Shown one piece after another: positions 25,724-39,640 of a stretch of DNA of 64,000 bases; position 1 is the stretch's first letter; each line of letters opens with the position of its first letter. The DNA is taken from NCBI GenBank assembly GCA_025345505.1, contig JANVCC010000010.1:44837738-44901737 (forward strand), in the 5' to 3' direction. This stretch comes from Todiramphus chloris collaris (lineage: Eukaryota; Chordata; Aves; Coraciiformes; Alcedinidae). The notes below the pieces were generated by a model. The model was not told where the DNA came from. It saw only the letters and a program-made list of their open reading frames with translations, and did no database searches. Made by a program: the position numbers and the translations under genes.

Positions 25724-27610
25724 CTTAATGTCCTTCTTGTAGTGAAGGCCCCAAAACTGAACACAGTATTTGAGGTGTGGCCTCACCAGTGCCGAGTACA
25801 GGGTGCTGATCACTGCCCTAGTCCTACTGACCAGATCATTTCTGATACAAACCAGGATTCTGGTGGCCTTCTTAGCCACCTGGGCACACTTCTGGCTTAT
25901 ATCCAGCTGGCTGTTCACCAACAGTCCCTGGTCCTTTTCCTGCAGGAAGCTTTCCAACCAGTCTTCCCCAAGCCTGTAGCATTACCTGGGGTTGTTGTGA
26001 CCCAAGGGAAGGAACCAGCACTTGCCTGTGTTCAATCTCATACCATTAGCCTCAGACCATCGAACCAGCCTGACCACATTCCTCTGTAGAGCCCCCTTAC
26101 CTTCAAGCAGATCACTGCAAACACCTATTTGTCATTTACTAATATACTAACGGTGCCCTCAGTGCTCTCATTCAAATCACTGATAAAGATCTCAAAGAGA
26201 ACAGGACTTAATACTAAGACATGGGGAACACCTTTTATGAGCAGCAGCCAATAGGATTTAACTGCATACACCACAACTCTTTGGACTCACCCATGCACCC
26301 AGATTTTATCCGGCAAAACATATGCCCATCCAAGCCATGATCAGCCAGTTTCTCCAGGAGAATGCTGTGGGAAACAGTGTCAAAACTTTTACTAATGTCT
26401 AGGTAGATAATGTGCACAGACTTTCCTTCATCCATGAAGCAGGTATCTTGTCATAGAAGGTGATCATGTCAGTCAAACAGGACCTGCTTTTCATAAGCCC
26501 ATTCTGACAGGGATTGATCACTTTGTTGTCCTGAATGTGCCATGGTGACACTGAAGGTAGTTGGCTCCATAACATTCCCTGTTACTGAGGTCAGACTGAC
26601 AGACCTGTAGTAATTGCCCAGATCCTTTTTCTGTCCCTTCCTGGAGATGGGCATCACATATACTAGCTTCCAGTCAACTGGAACCTCCCCAGTTAGCCAG
26701 GACTGCTGATAAATAACAGAAAGTGGCTTAGAGAGCAGTTCTGACATTTCCCACAGTACCCCTGGGTGGATCCCATATGCCCCTTGTGTGTCTAAGTGGT
26801 AAAGTAGGTCATTGACCATTTTCTCTTGGATTAAGGGGCTTTCATTCTGCTCCTCATCCTTATTTTTGTGCTCAGGGGGGAGGGTATCTGGAGAACTACT
26901 GCTCATGCTATTAAAGTCTGAGTCAAAGAATGTGTTCAGGACCTCAGAATTTTGCTCATCCTTGGTCACTATAATTTCCTGCACATACAATAAAATATGG
27001 ATATTTTCTTTTGTCTTCCTTTTACTGTTAATCTATTTATAGAAACATTTTTTGTTGTCTTTTACAGCAGTATCCAGATCGAGTTCTAGCTGGGCTTTAG
27101 CATTTCTCATTTTCTCCCTGCTTAGCTTCATGTAGTCTTCCTGACTGGCCCTCCCCTTCTTCCATAGGCCATAGATTTTCCTTTTGCTTCTGAGTTGCAG
27201 CCAAAGCTCTCTGTTCAGTGAGGCCAATCTTCTTCACCTCTGGTTCCTGGAGTCCTTTGCCCTTTGTGACTGCCTCCCAAGGGACGCTGTCAACTAGTTT
27301 CCTAAAGAGATCAAAGTCTGCCTGTCCAAAGAGGCTGTTCTACTTTTCCTCCTCTTCACTTCCCCAAGAATTGAGAACTCTATCATTTCATGATCGCTGT
27401 GCCCAAGTCAGGCTCCAGTCTTCACATCACCAACATGTCTTTCTCTGTTTGTGAGCAACAGGTCTATCAGAAAGCCTTCCCTAGTTGTCCCTCTCACCAG
27501 CTGTGTCAGGAAATTATCTTTCACACTCTCCAGGAACCTCCTAGACTGTTTTCTCTCTGCTGTATTTTATTTCCAGCAGACATCTGGCAAGTTGAAGTCC
27601 GCCACAAGAA
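25724..27610 (-). mobile_element. CR1 retrotransposon, fused to its neighbour and lacking its 3' end
   Basis: Minus-strand CR1 covering, from right to left: the endonuclease end (near 27360-27600), LNRELWLQLRSKRK and DNKKCFYK (27033-27227), and the reverse transcriptase start (DGI-type motif as YGIHPGVLWEMSEL, then WLTGEVPVDWKLV; 26469-26990). Then come [19 protein letters not shown] (26235-26435) and the C-terminal [16 protein letters not shown] (25715-25957). At 25724 it changes abruptly into the endonuclease part of the element at 24770-25723, so its last 400 or so bases and tail are missing. Several stops and frameshifts; inactive. Confidence 0.92.
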
Positions 27611-27769
27611 AAAGTGGTAGTGATTGTGAGAATAAATCAAGAGAATGAAGAATGTGCAGGTCAAACTAGGCATATGCTGTGACAATAAAAGTCTTGCACC
27701 AAAAGCTTGTTGTTTAAATATTAATACAAACCAAAACCAAATCAGAACAAAGAAATATATTTTTTTCAA

Positions 27770-28230
27770 TTTGCCAGAATAACCTATGTGTGCACCAGGT
27801 GACCACCAAGCCCTTCTATCACTCTCCCCGACCCCTTTCAGCACGGCACGCAGGGAGAGAATAAGACGCAAAGCAAAGGGGTGTGGGTTATGATAGATAA
27901 GATGTTATTTTCTACTTCCCGTCCGCAGGTGATGTCGGGCCGAGTCCAGGAAGCAGGGCTCCAGAACACGTAGCAGCCGCTTGGAGGACAAAGCAGAATG
28001 CCCTCCCATCCTCCTCCTGCCCTCTCCCTTTATAGTTGAGCTGATGTCATATGGTATGGAATAGCCCACTGGTCATCTCAGGTTGGCTGTATCCTCTCCC
28101 CCATCTTGCCCCCCCATCATCTGGTGCCGTGTGAGCACTGGCAGTCATAACACGGGTGAACACCCTTCAGCTCCCAGTACTGCAGCATGAGGGCTGGATG
28201 GGGAAAAGCATCTCAGCCAGACCCACTACA
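27770..28230 (-). mobile_element. Endogenous retrovirus LTR, minus strand
   Basis: The right edge ends in ACCCACTACA, so the minus strand opens TGTAGTGGGTCTGGCTGAGA, followed by TGCTTTTCCCCATCCAGCCC. A minus-strand TATA box (CTATAAAGGG; core 28029-28034) lies downstream of GACATCAGCTCA. The left part contains CACCAGGTGACCACCAAG and TTCTATCACTCTCCCC, reminiscent of the R-U5 end of GC-richer avian ERV LTRs. It is more GC-rich than its surroundings. The left boundary is approximate (27765-27790). No internal retroviral region is seen, so it is a probable solo LTR inserted next to the CR1 pair. Confidence 0.72.
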
Positions 28231-31200
28231 GTGCATTTTTTTTTTTTCTTTAGTGAGTACTCAACAAATATAGTAATTATTTTCAAATTCATGGGTTAGA
28301 TAATTGGAGGTAGCATGACTGATTTCTTGATTATTAATCTTTTAGATTAAGTTGAGGTCCTCACACAATTTATTAAAGTATGTTCACCACTCATCCCCTC
28401 TATTCACAGCATGAGAAGTTTATTAAAATATTATTAATGATAGGAAGAAAAACAGTAATAAAGAGAAGAAAGAGTAAAAGAGAGAACTACTTACAGTTGG
28501 ACAACATAGAATTCTTAATTTCTCATCCTTTTCCTTCCATGGCCAAAAGTTCAAAACATAAAATGATGTTCTCGACCATCTTTTTACAGACTTAGCTTCT
28601 TTATTCAGTGCTCTCTCTATCATTGCTCAGAAACTTGGACATCTATGGGACAACTGTGTTATTTATTTTGTATAATAAAAGTTGTCTCCATCTGCCCAGC
28701 CTATTCACTAGTCTCTGTTTCATGTACCAGAAGCTATTTTTCCTTATGTTACACACAGTGGATGAGACATCTCTCTTTCCAGAATTCTTTTGCATCTTTC
28801 TCTTTTCTATGCCATAAAGCATCAAAAGTTAGTTGAGATGGCTGGAAACTTGTGAGAGTTTCACACAATCTACTAAATCTCTACCAAATATGAAAATTTT
28901 CATCACATCAGAGTTTGAGAACTGATGGATGGATGGATATCTATAAATATTATATCGCATGCAAAAAGTTCTGTTAATTCTATAATAAGTATGTACAGTT
29001 TAAATCTCTAAGCCAAATTCAAAGGTTGAGTTCCACACTTCAACAGAAACTCATTAAAACAGTATCAAGTATATATTTAATATAAAATTAAATCAAAACC
29101 AAAACATGCAGAATGGAATTTCTGAGAGACAAAATATACAACATATGGGACAATAAGCTAAATAAATCACATAAAAAAATAGTTATGTGACAAAACAATT
29201 CCTTTATAGAAACGATAAAATAAAATTTAAAAAATGGCATAAACAGTTGGAATTGCAAAAAAAAACCCTGAACAAGTATTGCCAACAAATCATGATAATC
29301 ATCTCCTCTTATTCATTCTCTAGCAAGATGAATATGTGGCAACATATACATCATTCTTAAGAACTCTTTGGAAACATTTGACTTAAGAGAACATCTTCAG
29401 GACATAAAAGTAATTATCCTAACAGCTGAAATCTTCAGTTTTCAGTGTTTATCACAAACTTCAAAACATGCAGCAATCTCAAAACTTGAACATTCCTGCT
29501 TATGACAAAATTAATATAATTCAAATGCACTCCTAGTTTATATATAACTATGCTTATAAATCAGTTTTTAGTATTGTGGCACTGTGACTTTGAGGCTTTT
29601 ATAATAGAGAACATATGTCTGATTTTTCTCCAGTAGGTAGTAAATAGGATTGCAATAAACTCTGTGATATGTCAATTTATTTAAGCTTTAATGTATGCTT
29701 AGGTTAAGTAATTAATCCTGACACTTGACTACTGATAAAGTGTTTTATGAAGTCAGGCCGTTTTGTTAGTAAATGTTTGACATATGCTCTGTGTTAAAGT
29801 GGCTACGTTAACAGGACTATAATGAAAAAAAGTGAAGCAGTACTGAAATAATACTGAAAGAATTCTGACCCCCACACTTGCTTGTAGTATCATAGGTGCC
29901 ACAAATAGATTTTTAACCCATATGTAAATTAAGTTGTTTCATGCTATGAAACAGCATTAAGCAACTGTTGGAGTGGTTTGTTTAAAATAGCATTTAGATA
30001 CCAGTAAGAAAAATGGCTTTTGCACCTGATCAGTGAACCACAAGACAAAAATTTCTCATTCTGCTTAGTTTAGCTTAAACTTTCTCAAGAAATTCATATG
30101 GGGGAGAACTGTAGATTTGAGGCCTTCTGAACCTTCCTACTGAAGCCCTTCTTGCTATTTCAAGACTCACAGATTCTGCCATCGTGCCTGGACATCTACC
30201 TTCAGAAACACATGAACTCTTTTGCAACATCAATATCACCACTACTATATTTACCTGATATTTCAGAAACTATTTTCATGGTGAGGAACTGACTTCTACA
30301 CTTGCAGAAGCACAATATAAGGAATAAATTGTAATCCATCCTTGCTGCTGTGAAGAGAACCATCATTCACTACTGTATGCATTTCTTTCAGCCTGCTTTT
30401 CAAGCCGGTGCCATCTGCTTTGGTAAGTCATTCTAATGAGCAGACTGATCTCTTTGATTTTCCCTACATATAAAGCCAGTTACACATTTTGTATTCTGAG
30501 TGATTATCACCTTCTAGCCTCCTGCCCTAAAGGTGGTAAAAGGATGTAAAGTCATTAACTGTTCATCAGTCCTCCTGTGGTTTTCCAGTGCATATCTGAT
30601 TCATCTAATCACTTAGAGCTGCTGAAAAACAAAGGCTGCATTACATCGACTGCATTACATGGTTCACCTTCTGCTTCTCTGATTTTCAGCACATAAAATC
30701 TATTTATTCAGCTAAAACTGGGCATATGTAATGTAGTCCTCATCTGAGTGGTGATTTCAGGTAAACTTCACCCCTTCACAGGCATTTCTGTTTCTTACAG
30801 ACAAATCTGGTGTACTAAGAAGCAGATTCTGAAAACTGAGTATTTTTCTTTCTGCTACAGGACGTTCTGTGGGCATGCAGAAACTCTAGGTGTCACATCC
30901 AAGCAAATGTGTTTGTTCATTTACTAATGACATGCAATAATTTAAAATACCCTTTAGTGAAAATAGAAATCATTTTACATGTCTTCAAAGAATCTTTTAC
31001 ACACAGGTTTTTAATAGAATAGGCTTAAAAATAACTGGCTACACATATATAGTGGTATACCAGTAAAAGAGCAGGGTAGTAGTGAAAATGCAAAATATTG
31101 CTATATTCACACCAACATTAGCACGGTGTATGTGTTGTGTGCACCAAACTTTGTGAGTTTATGCATCAAGAGTAACCAGAGAGCTGCATTATCTTCTCAA

Positions 31201-34200
31201 ATTTAACAGTAGTGTAAGAGTAGCCACCCATTTACCCAGTCTTTTTAGGAAGCACAAATTAGTAGAATGTTTCAAAGAGTTCATCTGAACCCCCTCTAGA
31301 TTTCACTATCACTTCTTAGTCTAAAAATAGTACCAGCCTACACTGTTATATTGACAACTGTTCTCAGTCACTACAAAGACTAGTGAAAGCAGGAGACGGG
31401 ATGTCTGGTAGTGTCTTTCTAATCTTTGAATAAGTAACAACAATAAATGGGTAGTTGTATAGTAGGGACATACTGTGAAATTCGTAACCTTGTAGATAGT
31501 GTTTATCTCCAGGAACAGGACAACAAGACATCTCGAGGTGTCTTCTGCATTTTATAATACTACAATATCATTGTCTCCTTCTCTTTAAAATAAATCTTTG
31601 TCATCCAGAGGTCTAGTACAGCAGAAATCATTGAGTCAGTAAATAATTATCTTAGTGAAATGGGGGGAAAGTATTGATGACGAATAGCAGCAGCATGCTG
31701 GACTGCAGCTGAAGTTACACTGAACTATTGAAGAAGACAACCCAGAAGTGAGATCAAGATGATATGAAGAAAAAACAGAAGTCATAGCACAGGATGACAA
31801 AGGTGGACTTTGGACTGCATATATAGAATGGACAGTGAAATTTCTTGAAACCTGAAACAAATTTCAAATTTTAATTTGAATACTGTCTCTCCCCCACTGC
31901 ACTCAAGCTTTTATTGTTGCAAATTAAGTGTATTTCAATTTCGTGAAGAAAAAAAAAAAAAAAAAAAAGAAGAAATTATCAGATGGCTTAACTTCTCACT
32001 TTTAAAATTAAGAGCAAAAATGAGTATTTATCAATTAATGTCATCTTTATTAACTCACATTGAAGTACTCAAGAAGAAAAAGAAAAAGCTGACTTGTGTA
32101 TGAGACAGAAATGTTTTCTGCAAGTGAATATATCTAACATGACTTTTCAGTTACTATGAAATATTGCAAGAGGAAAAAAAATATTTTTCCATCTGTAGAA
32201 TACACTTTTTTTTCTCTATCTCAGCACATGAAATTCTTTAGAAAATATTGAAATAAAGAATTCAGGATTTTGTATTTAAAACATCACAGTGGTTTCCTAA
32301 TACTGAATGGTAAACTTTGAAGTGATTTCTAGGTAAAAAACAAGCAAGGAGAAAAAAAGTTCCTAAAAGAACAAAAACCCAACCCCCGAACAATAGTTGA
32401 AGACAATTTAATTTTAAAATGCAAAAACTCAGCATGAAATCCTGTAACATTCTGTCAAAGATATTGCACAAAAACAACCATGTCTTTCTATAACAACTTC
32501 TAAATTCAGTGGCTTCATGGAAGTAATATACATTCAATCACATAATTTGGTGTTTAAGCCAACTTTGAGATGGATTTCTTAAAATTAAATCATATGAATA
32601 TATAAAAAAATATAAAGAGAGAAATGGAAATAATTATACCTGAGATTAAAACTGATTCAACATCCACAGTGACAGTAAACATTAACCCTCCATTTATTAT
32701 GAATCATAAAGATTATTTAAAGTGTGCCTTTATTAGATGCTTTGATTTTGTGAAGATTACTTAGAGTTCCTTCGTTTTAACATCCAAACACCTTGAGATA
32801 TTAAAATTGGATATTAGATCAACCAACTGTTACAAAAAACACATAAGCATAGCACTGGAAAGAGATTCCCATTATCAGTACCTAATGTGGCATGCAAGTA
32901 AATTCCTCTTGTATTTACAATACTATTGGAGCTGACTGTGGATCTTGTCTTTAGGAAAAATGCATGCTCCTTTATGATATAGCTGTTGCTATACATAGAC
33001 ATTTCTTAGAGCTTGTTTGTCATGGGTTAAATGACAGACATCTCATAAAAATGGGAATACTTATATATGTTTAACTAGTTTTCGATTAGAAAAGGAATTA
33101 ATCTAGTGATGTTTTGTTGGAATTTTCTATTTTGTACAGCTATTTATGGAATTACTAAGCAACAAGAAACATGTATATGTCACAATATGTAGAGATATTG
33201 TCATATTCATAAATAAATTTCCATCTTTCCTATACATTTTTTACGTATAGCAGATTTCCATTGTTGGCTGCTGCTGTTTCTATCAGGAAAGATCAAAACA
33301 CTGTGTGCTGATACTACTGCCCATTATTCACACTTAATGCAATCAAAAAACTGAGCAATTTACATAAAATACAGTACCAGTTCAACAAAATATGTCATGT
33401 AGAAGAGAGAATTGTTAGTGTATGTGACTCAGAAATGTATCACTGAATCTTTGTTTCTGCATCTTTTCAACTCACTTTTTTTCTTTACTAGCTCATTTAA
33501 AATACCGAAGGTGTTAGAAACTTACTTTTGTACAACAAGGTGTTTCTTTTAGTTTCCTCTTCTTTGCTAAGAAGAAAAAAAATTGCTTCTGCATGTTTTC
33601 CTACTATTATCTTTGAACAAATAAAGGTGACATTGTAATGGAAAAAAATCCTGGCAGCTTTACTGCCAAGAGATGATTTCATGATATGAATAGTTTGGTG
33701 GTAATACAGCTTAAAATATTCCATGTCCTACTTGCAATGGTGACAGGAGGTGGAATTATTAATTTTAAAACCTGAATCAGTTTGCTGCTCCCTCACCAAG
33801 TGTCTCCACGAGTAGCTGTTGCCAACAAAATGCAGCAGGTTATGGAGGCAGGAATAACAAACAGTAGTGGCAGGGAATGGAAATAAATGTGGGGATATCT
33901 TAAACCAGGATTATCGGATCAAAAAATTTTAGCACAGCACATTTGATAAAGTACTAAGCAGTAAAACAAATATTTGGAGGGTAAGATGGTGAAAAAAATC
34001 CAGTGAGATTTTCCATTAATACTTTGGTAGAAACATAGGGATATTGGAAATGCCTGACTTACTCCTTTTCTCTGTACAGTGATGAAGCTAGATGGATAAC
34101 TGCACTTTTCCACTGGAGTTCATGGTTTGTAAAGCTGTCACTTCTGACACTTGGTTAATAGCACTGGGCAAATGACCACTCACAGAACAAGAAGAATGCA

Positions 34201-34927
34201 GACTAAATTGCTTTAACTATGGGTGTCTTGGGAGCTTGCTAAACACTTTATCCAGAAATCAACTCCTGTCACTTCTTAAAATGACTGGAAAAACTGCCCT
34301 ATGATACAGATCATATCCCACACATTTTTCATTACTCATCTCAATTCCATTTAAAGAAACCAGTTTCTGACAGCTGTACTAATTCTTGCCGAAAGTTTAC
34401 TTAAAGTAATTTGCGTTATGAACAGTTCACTATTGGAAAAGACAACAGGTGATTCTAGAATTAGTTGACACAATGTGCAGAAAATAATTAAGAAAGAACA
34501 AATTTCATAGCTAATTTTAGTTTTATCAGGAATGACCTTTAGCCCAAAAAGAGTTATTTGGAAGTATAAAAGCAAGATACACCAAATCAGAGATATTCCT
34601 ATTATTGGAGTGTATTCCTTACTGAAGTGTAAGTCTTTCATATTTGCATTAAAACTTTGTCACTTTTTACTCCAAAATTGGAGGAATGCTTCAGAAAATA
34701 TAAATATGCACTGATAATTCACATATGTTTGATGAGGCTAAAACAATCTTTAGGATTATTACATTCTAATCAAGAGTGAATGTGACTGTAGCAGTCATCC
34801 TAGTATTATAAAATAAAGAAAAATGTTATAAAGGAAGTCAAAGAGAGAAAGTACTGCGAAGAGATATTAACAAGGATGAATGTTCATTCTTCCTCATCAA
34901 ACACACTGTCACTTTAGTATATTGCAC
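28231..34927. other. AT-rich non-coding stretch
   Basis: No gene or interspersed repeat recognised in nearly 7 kb. Includes a GGAT-type microsatellite near 28924-28938 and an A-run at 31949-31968. All frames are below 100 codons and lack family signatures. Confidence 0.6.
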
Positions 34928-34972
34928 TTTACAGAAGTCCCTTCCAACCTCTACCATTCTACGATTCTATGA
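34928..34972 (+). mobile_element. CR1 3'-tail fragment (about 45 bases)
   Basis: CAGAAGTCCCTTCCAACCTC followed by TACCATTCTACGATTCTATGA matches the extreme CR1 3' end (AGGTCCCTTCCAACCCCTAC plus ATTCTATG repeats), plus strand, of the type seen at the end of the nested element near 8140-8175. No CR1 sequence precedes it, so it is an extreme 5' truncation. Confidence 0.85.
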
Positions 34973-37900
34973 AATTATTTTCTCAGTCGAAGAAATCAAG
35001 GTATTTTGAGTTCTAATTTGTTCCTGAAACTGGGATGCAACATTCTGGGTGTATATATATATATGCATATATAGAATTTGGTGTGATGGCAAGTTTACAG
35101 CATAGGAAAACAAGCTTAAATATTGATCTCAGTTAGAAATCTGAGACTCACATAATAAGAAAAATGTATAATGGAGAACACTGGGGGAAGGAAGAAGAGA
35201 CAAACAGAAATATAGAAAACCCTCCTATTCACATTTAACATTTAAGGGTATATTAATGTTTACATCTTCATTCTTCTGTATCCATAAATATGAAATCAAA
35301 ATAGATTAATTTTTTTCTTGAAAATGATAACTGCGGCAAGCATTCATATAATGGGATGCTGTGTTTAAAACCACAAAATCAGCTGTATTCTCAAGACTCA
35401 TTTACTCTATTGTAGAGGAAGGTGTCTAGGGAAATGACACTATCTATTATTAAATTAAATTTAAAATATTAAAAGTAAGTAAAAGTAAACCAAAACCAAA
35501 CCAAAGCTAAAGCAATGCACTTTTCTGTTATGGTTGTCGTTCTGAAGTCGCAGTTCATTGGAAACTACTGGTCTGCAATACTACATTATCTTTGTAAGGA
35601 TAATTAGCTAATTGCTAATTCTCTAACTACCCAAACCCATCTGGCAGTTGCTGGTTTTACAACTGATAGAACATTTCAGAAACTCTTTACAAGTACTGGA
35701 TGTCTTGATATTTTAATTAAATTTATTTTGTGTCCATTCAAGCTCTATTCCAGAAGGCCCTACTATACTCTTCTTATAGTAGATGAGGTTTATATACTGC
35801 TCAGCACAACAATTTACAAGGAGTCACTGGTCAGTAGCACAATGAACTCCTCCCAAAGATCCCATGTTCAGAAGACTTTGCTAGGCTACTTTCATGGTGC
35901 TATTTCCTGCATATTGATGCCCATGCAAGTTAAAAAGACTAATTAGACATCTGAGCAACATCTAAGCCCATAGTAGTTTTGTTACATCTATTATTAGAAA
36001 TGTTGAGTTTTTATAAAGACTGAGTCAAGTGCTTTTTTCCATTGATTCACGTAATAGTCCAATGGAAACAATAAATTTGTCTTAAATTTTCTTTTAGAAC
36101 TGCATGTTCTTCCAACTTTACCAGCATGATCAGGTTGTTTTTACACTTCTGAATAGTGAACAAAATTTGTAAAATAAGAAATGAAGGTAGTAGGAGAACG
36201 TCTCGTGAATCTATTGTTAAACAAATTCAACAATTAAGTTTTCACAGGAAATATGTCACTGTAACTATAAACACAGTGATCTTCTAAAATTTACTCCTGT
36301 GCTAGAGTAAAAACATGCAGCTGATTTTCTGCGTGTGAGTGATGTATCAGAACAATAATAACAGGCATATTTAACAAGTTGTTCACTTATCAAATATATG
36401 ACAAAAATGTGCACAAATAAAAATCACTATTAATGGACATCTATTTTTGCTATAGTAAGCTTAAGTGCTAAAGTTCAAAAAATGTTTGCCAAAATTTGCA
36501 GCACTGGAGGAGGCCAAGAATGACTTCTTTCTCCAAAAATGCTTTTCACCCACAGTTCCTATGCACTTTGATAAGAGATGAGTTTTGTGCCTATCTAAAC
36601 TGAGCTATGAAAATCAACCCTCAGTAACTAAGATTAAATATTTTATCCCCCATTTCTAACTTTTCATCCATGTTTTGAAGAGATTCAAGGCATAACATTT
36701 ATGTTATCCCTCCATTCTGCATTTAAGATCCTAAATATGCTCAGCTATTCAGTGGCAAATTGTTAAACAAATACTTTCCCATTAGCTGCTTGCCTATACT
36801 TCAAGATTATCATGTTTTTCATTCTCCAGAAGAAAGGGATGCAGAAGATAGGTTCCTTAATTGTGGATCATAACTTTTTATATCAGAAGTACATTTTAAA
36901 TCAGGTAGCTCTTCTAACATTAAATAGACAGAATTAAATAGCCAATATTCCCTTTAATTCAATGGGAATTTATAAAAAATAACTTTTATATTTCATATGG
37001 CCTTGAAAGGTTCAGGCAAGAGTTAAAAAAAAAAAACAAACCAAAACCTACAACTTCATTTTTACATTTCTTTCAATTTACTTTCTTCTGGAATTATAGA
37101 GCCAAAATATCATTCTACCCTCAAAACTTGAAACCTGTTTTCATAAACTTGAAGAGAAATTTGTGTTTCCACCCAAATGGTCAGCTTAGGCCTTACAAAT
37201 ATCTCAGAACATAATAATTTGTTTCTTTATCAGAAATATTTCAGCACTTACTTACTAAATATTATGTTCAAGTCATGAAAATCAGGCATCACTCCAATGA
37301 GTAGGGTAGAAGAGCAATATCTACTATGTATCTCTAAAAATCTACTACCTTGTCAAATATGGTAATGTGCACAATGATATAATACACAAACCTAAATGTT
37401 AGGTTGTTCATATATTTTCCTATTTTTAATGAGTTCTGATTAGATAATATGACTGCTTAAACCAGACTTTTATATTTTTAAATATTTTAAATAAATTCAT
37501 GCAGAAATATTAAAATGTAAGACTTTATTGCTTGCCGACTTTATTCACAAACATTATTTATATTACAATAATTGTTTTCTGATTAATAAAATAACAATCA
37601 CAAAGGACTTAATTTCTTGTTTATGTTTGTGAGTCTCAGAAGAAATGCATGTGAAAACTAACAGTGCAAACTAAGAGAAAGGAGAATGTCAGTTAGCAAA
37701 AATGCAAAATACTGAATTCTCAGTTTGTCCTGTGTGATACTGTGTTTTGGTTTTATATGGTGCCCACAAGAGGATATGATTGTTAATCTAACAAAGCTGT
37801 GCATTTAATACTTGACATAATAGAATGTGTAAAATCTCAACAGTGTATCTGAGATGGAGAAAAGCAGTCTGAAGGCAGGAACGTGCAAAATCAGATCTAT

Positions 37901-38403
37901 ATCAGATAGATTTTTCAACATTTATGTAGTATAAAATGCAGTAGAAATGGATGGAAAAAAGAAATCAAGGATTTTTAGAATTCCAACATCCAATAACAAC
38001 AAATAAGGAACTAATGTCTTGTAAGAGGCAAATATTGAAGACTAATGTACTCCATCCCAGAATGATGGAAGGTTTGTGGGATATAGTTTTATTAATTTTT
38101 AATTGGGTTTTTTTTCCCCCTATATGGAAGAAAAATTCAAAATCTATCTTATTGTGTAAGTAATTTTGGAAGAGTAAAGATTTGATGATGAATCAGAATT
38201 ACAGTCAGAGGCAGTGAATTTTAAGCTAATTATCAAAGCATGCAGAATGGTGTCTTAGTTATTAGCTATATGTCCAAATTTGAGTTAGAACAAAAGTAAT
38301 TCTCTTCATTGATTTTACTTTTCAGCTAAACTTCTTCTAACTAACTGTATTTTCTGAAGTTAATGGTATATTTTTACCGATTGCTTCTAGCAGTGTCAAC
38401 TCT
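34973..38403. other. AT-rich non-coding stretch
   Basis: No gene or interspersed repeat recognised. A short (TA)n microsatellite lies at about 35052-35072. Confidence 0.6.
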
Positions 38404-38985
38404 TGATGTTTAGTTACTACCAAGAATTAGTATACAGACCAAGGTCACTGCTAAATCTTGTGTAACACATTGGAGGTGCAGAAAGTAAAAGGTTGTACCT
38501 GTGGGAAACAGCATGCAGGACAGGTAACCCTAAACTGAGCAACGAGGTATTCCATCCTATATATGTCATATTCAGTATAAAGATGAATATGAAGCTCTCT
38601 TGTTCAATGACCAGCATCCAAGGAACACTCTGTTTTTCCTTTGGTTCCAATCCTTGTGTTACTGAATCCAGTTTCAGAATCCAGCTCCTGAATCTGTTTT
38701 CCATCTACCGCTGAGTCCAGTCTGAGACTTTGTCAGTGCTTGCTCCACAGCATCAGTGGTGATAGTGATGGAATTGTCACCAGGCAGGTTGGGCTTAATA
38801 TTGGGTTTTTTATATATTTGTATATATTCCACTTTATTTTTATTATTTTCATTACAGCTGTTTTACTTTTCTAATCCAAAAGTCTCTCTCCCTTATTCCC
38901 TCTCTCTTCCCCTTTGGGAAGGGAGAAAGGCTAACAAAGAGCATGTTATACATATAGTGAATGGCCCTGACCCTAAGCCATGATA
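38404..38985 (+). mobile_element. Endogenous retrovirus LTR (ERVL-like), plus strand
   Basis: About 580 bases with the layout of an avian ERVL LTR. GTGTAACACATTGGAGGTGC occurs early and a TATA box CAGTATAAAG at 38573-38582. A downstream part reads TGAGTCCAGTCTGAGACTTT, GTCAGTGCTTGCTCC and TGGGCTTAATATTGGG, followed by a T/A-rich stretch (TATATATTTGTATATATTCC). The end is AATGGCCCTGACCCTAAGCC and ATGATA, a decayed ...CCACGACA terminus. The 5' boundary is a guess. No internal region or target duplication was found. The overlapping frames (38417-38714, 38756-38983) are chance products of the LTR. The assignment rests on recall of similar bird LTRs. Confidence 0.72.
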
Positions 38986-39564
38986 TTGTAAAAGAACCAT
39001 CATACAAATTCTTCCTTATTTATAAGTTGCAATGAACTGTCTAGAGGAGTTTGCAAAGCAAGTATAGGATTTTAGAGTCAGGAAAAAAAAGATAAACTGT
39101 CACAGTTTAATTCTTACAGCTAATTCTCCTGATCTCTTAATGGTGAGAAAATTTGTGCTATCTATACAACAGTAAACAGATGTTATAAACTGATAGTGGT
39201 CAGGCTTGATACTGACACAACTAGAATTTCATCTTGATTAGGGGTAGATAGATTTTTCTATGGGAACCTGAACCAATGTTATGGGCCATTTGAAATCTGC
39301 TTGATTTTTGGTTGTGGTCAAGTGCTATGATATTATATTTAGTAGGGAGGTAGCTGGTATAGAGTGTTTTCATATAGTTCTGAAAAAGAGGAAAGTTTGC
39401 TTTGGGGTTGGATATGTTACCAAAACCAAGATTCTATTAGTACATGCTGTTATTGATAGAGTAAGGATTGTCATATCTGCCATACTTAGTCATTTATCCA
39501 ATACTACATTATGTAGGAGAATAGCTGATTTTTTCAAGGTTTCAAAGATTATACGGAAACATGA

Positions 39565-39640
39565 TAAAAATGCATGGAAAAGCCTTCAAACAGTCATCTA
39601 ATCCAATATTTTACTATGGTTAGGATCAATTGAGTTAAAA
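39565..39640 (-). mobile_element. Ancient CR1 3'-end remnant
   Basis: GTCATCTAATCCAATATTTT followed by ACTATGGTTAGGATCAATTGAG lines up with the CR1 motif TCATCTAGTCCAACCCCCTG, then a CAGGGTCAACTAGAG-type box, on the complementary strand. It is badly decayed, the tail is unrecognisable and the boundaries are loose. Confidence 0.45.

Noticed and set aside
25643-26089. 148-codon plus-strand frame
   Set aside because: Antisense shadow of CR1 ORF2 on the minus strand.
39308-39601. 97-codon plus-strand frame
   Set aside because: Its end overlaps an ancient CR1 scrap on the other strand and it has no recognised domain.
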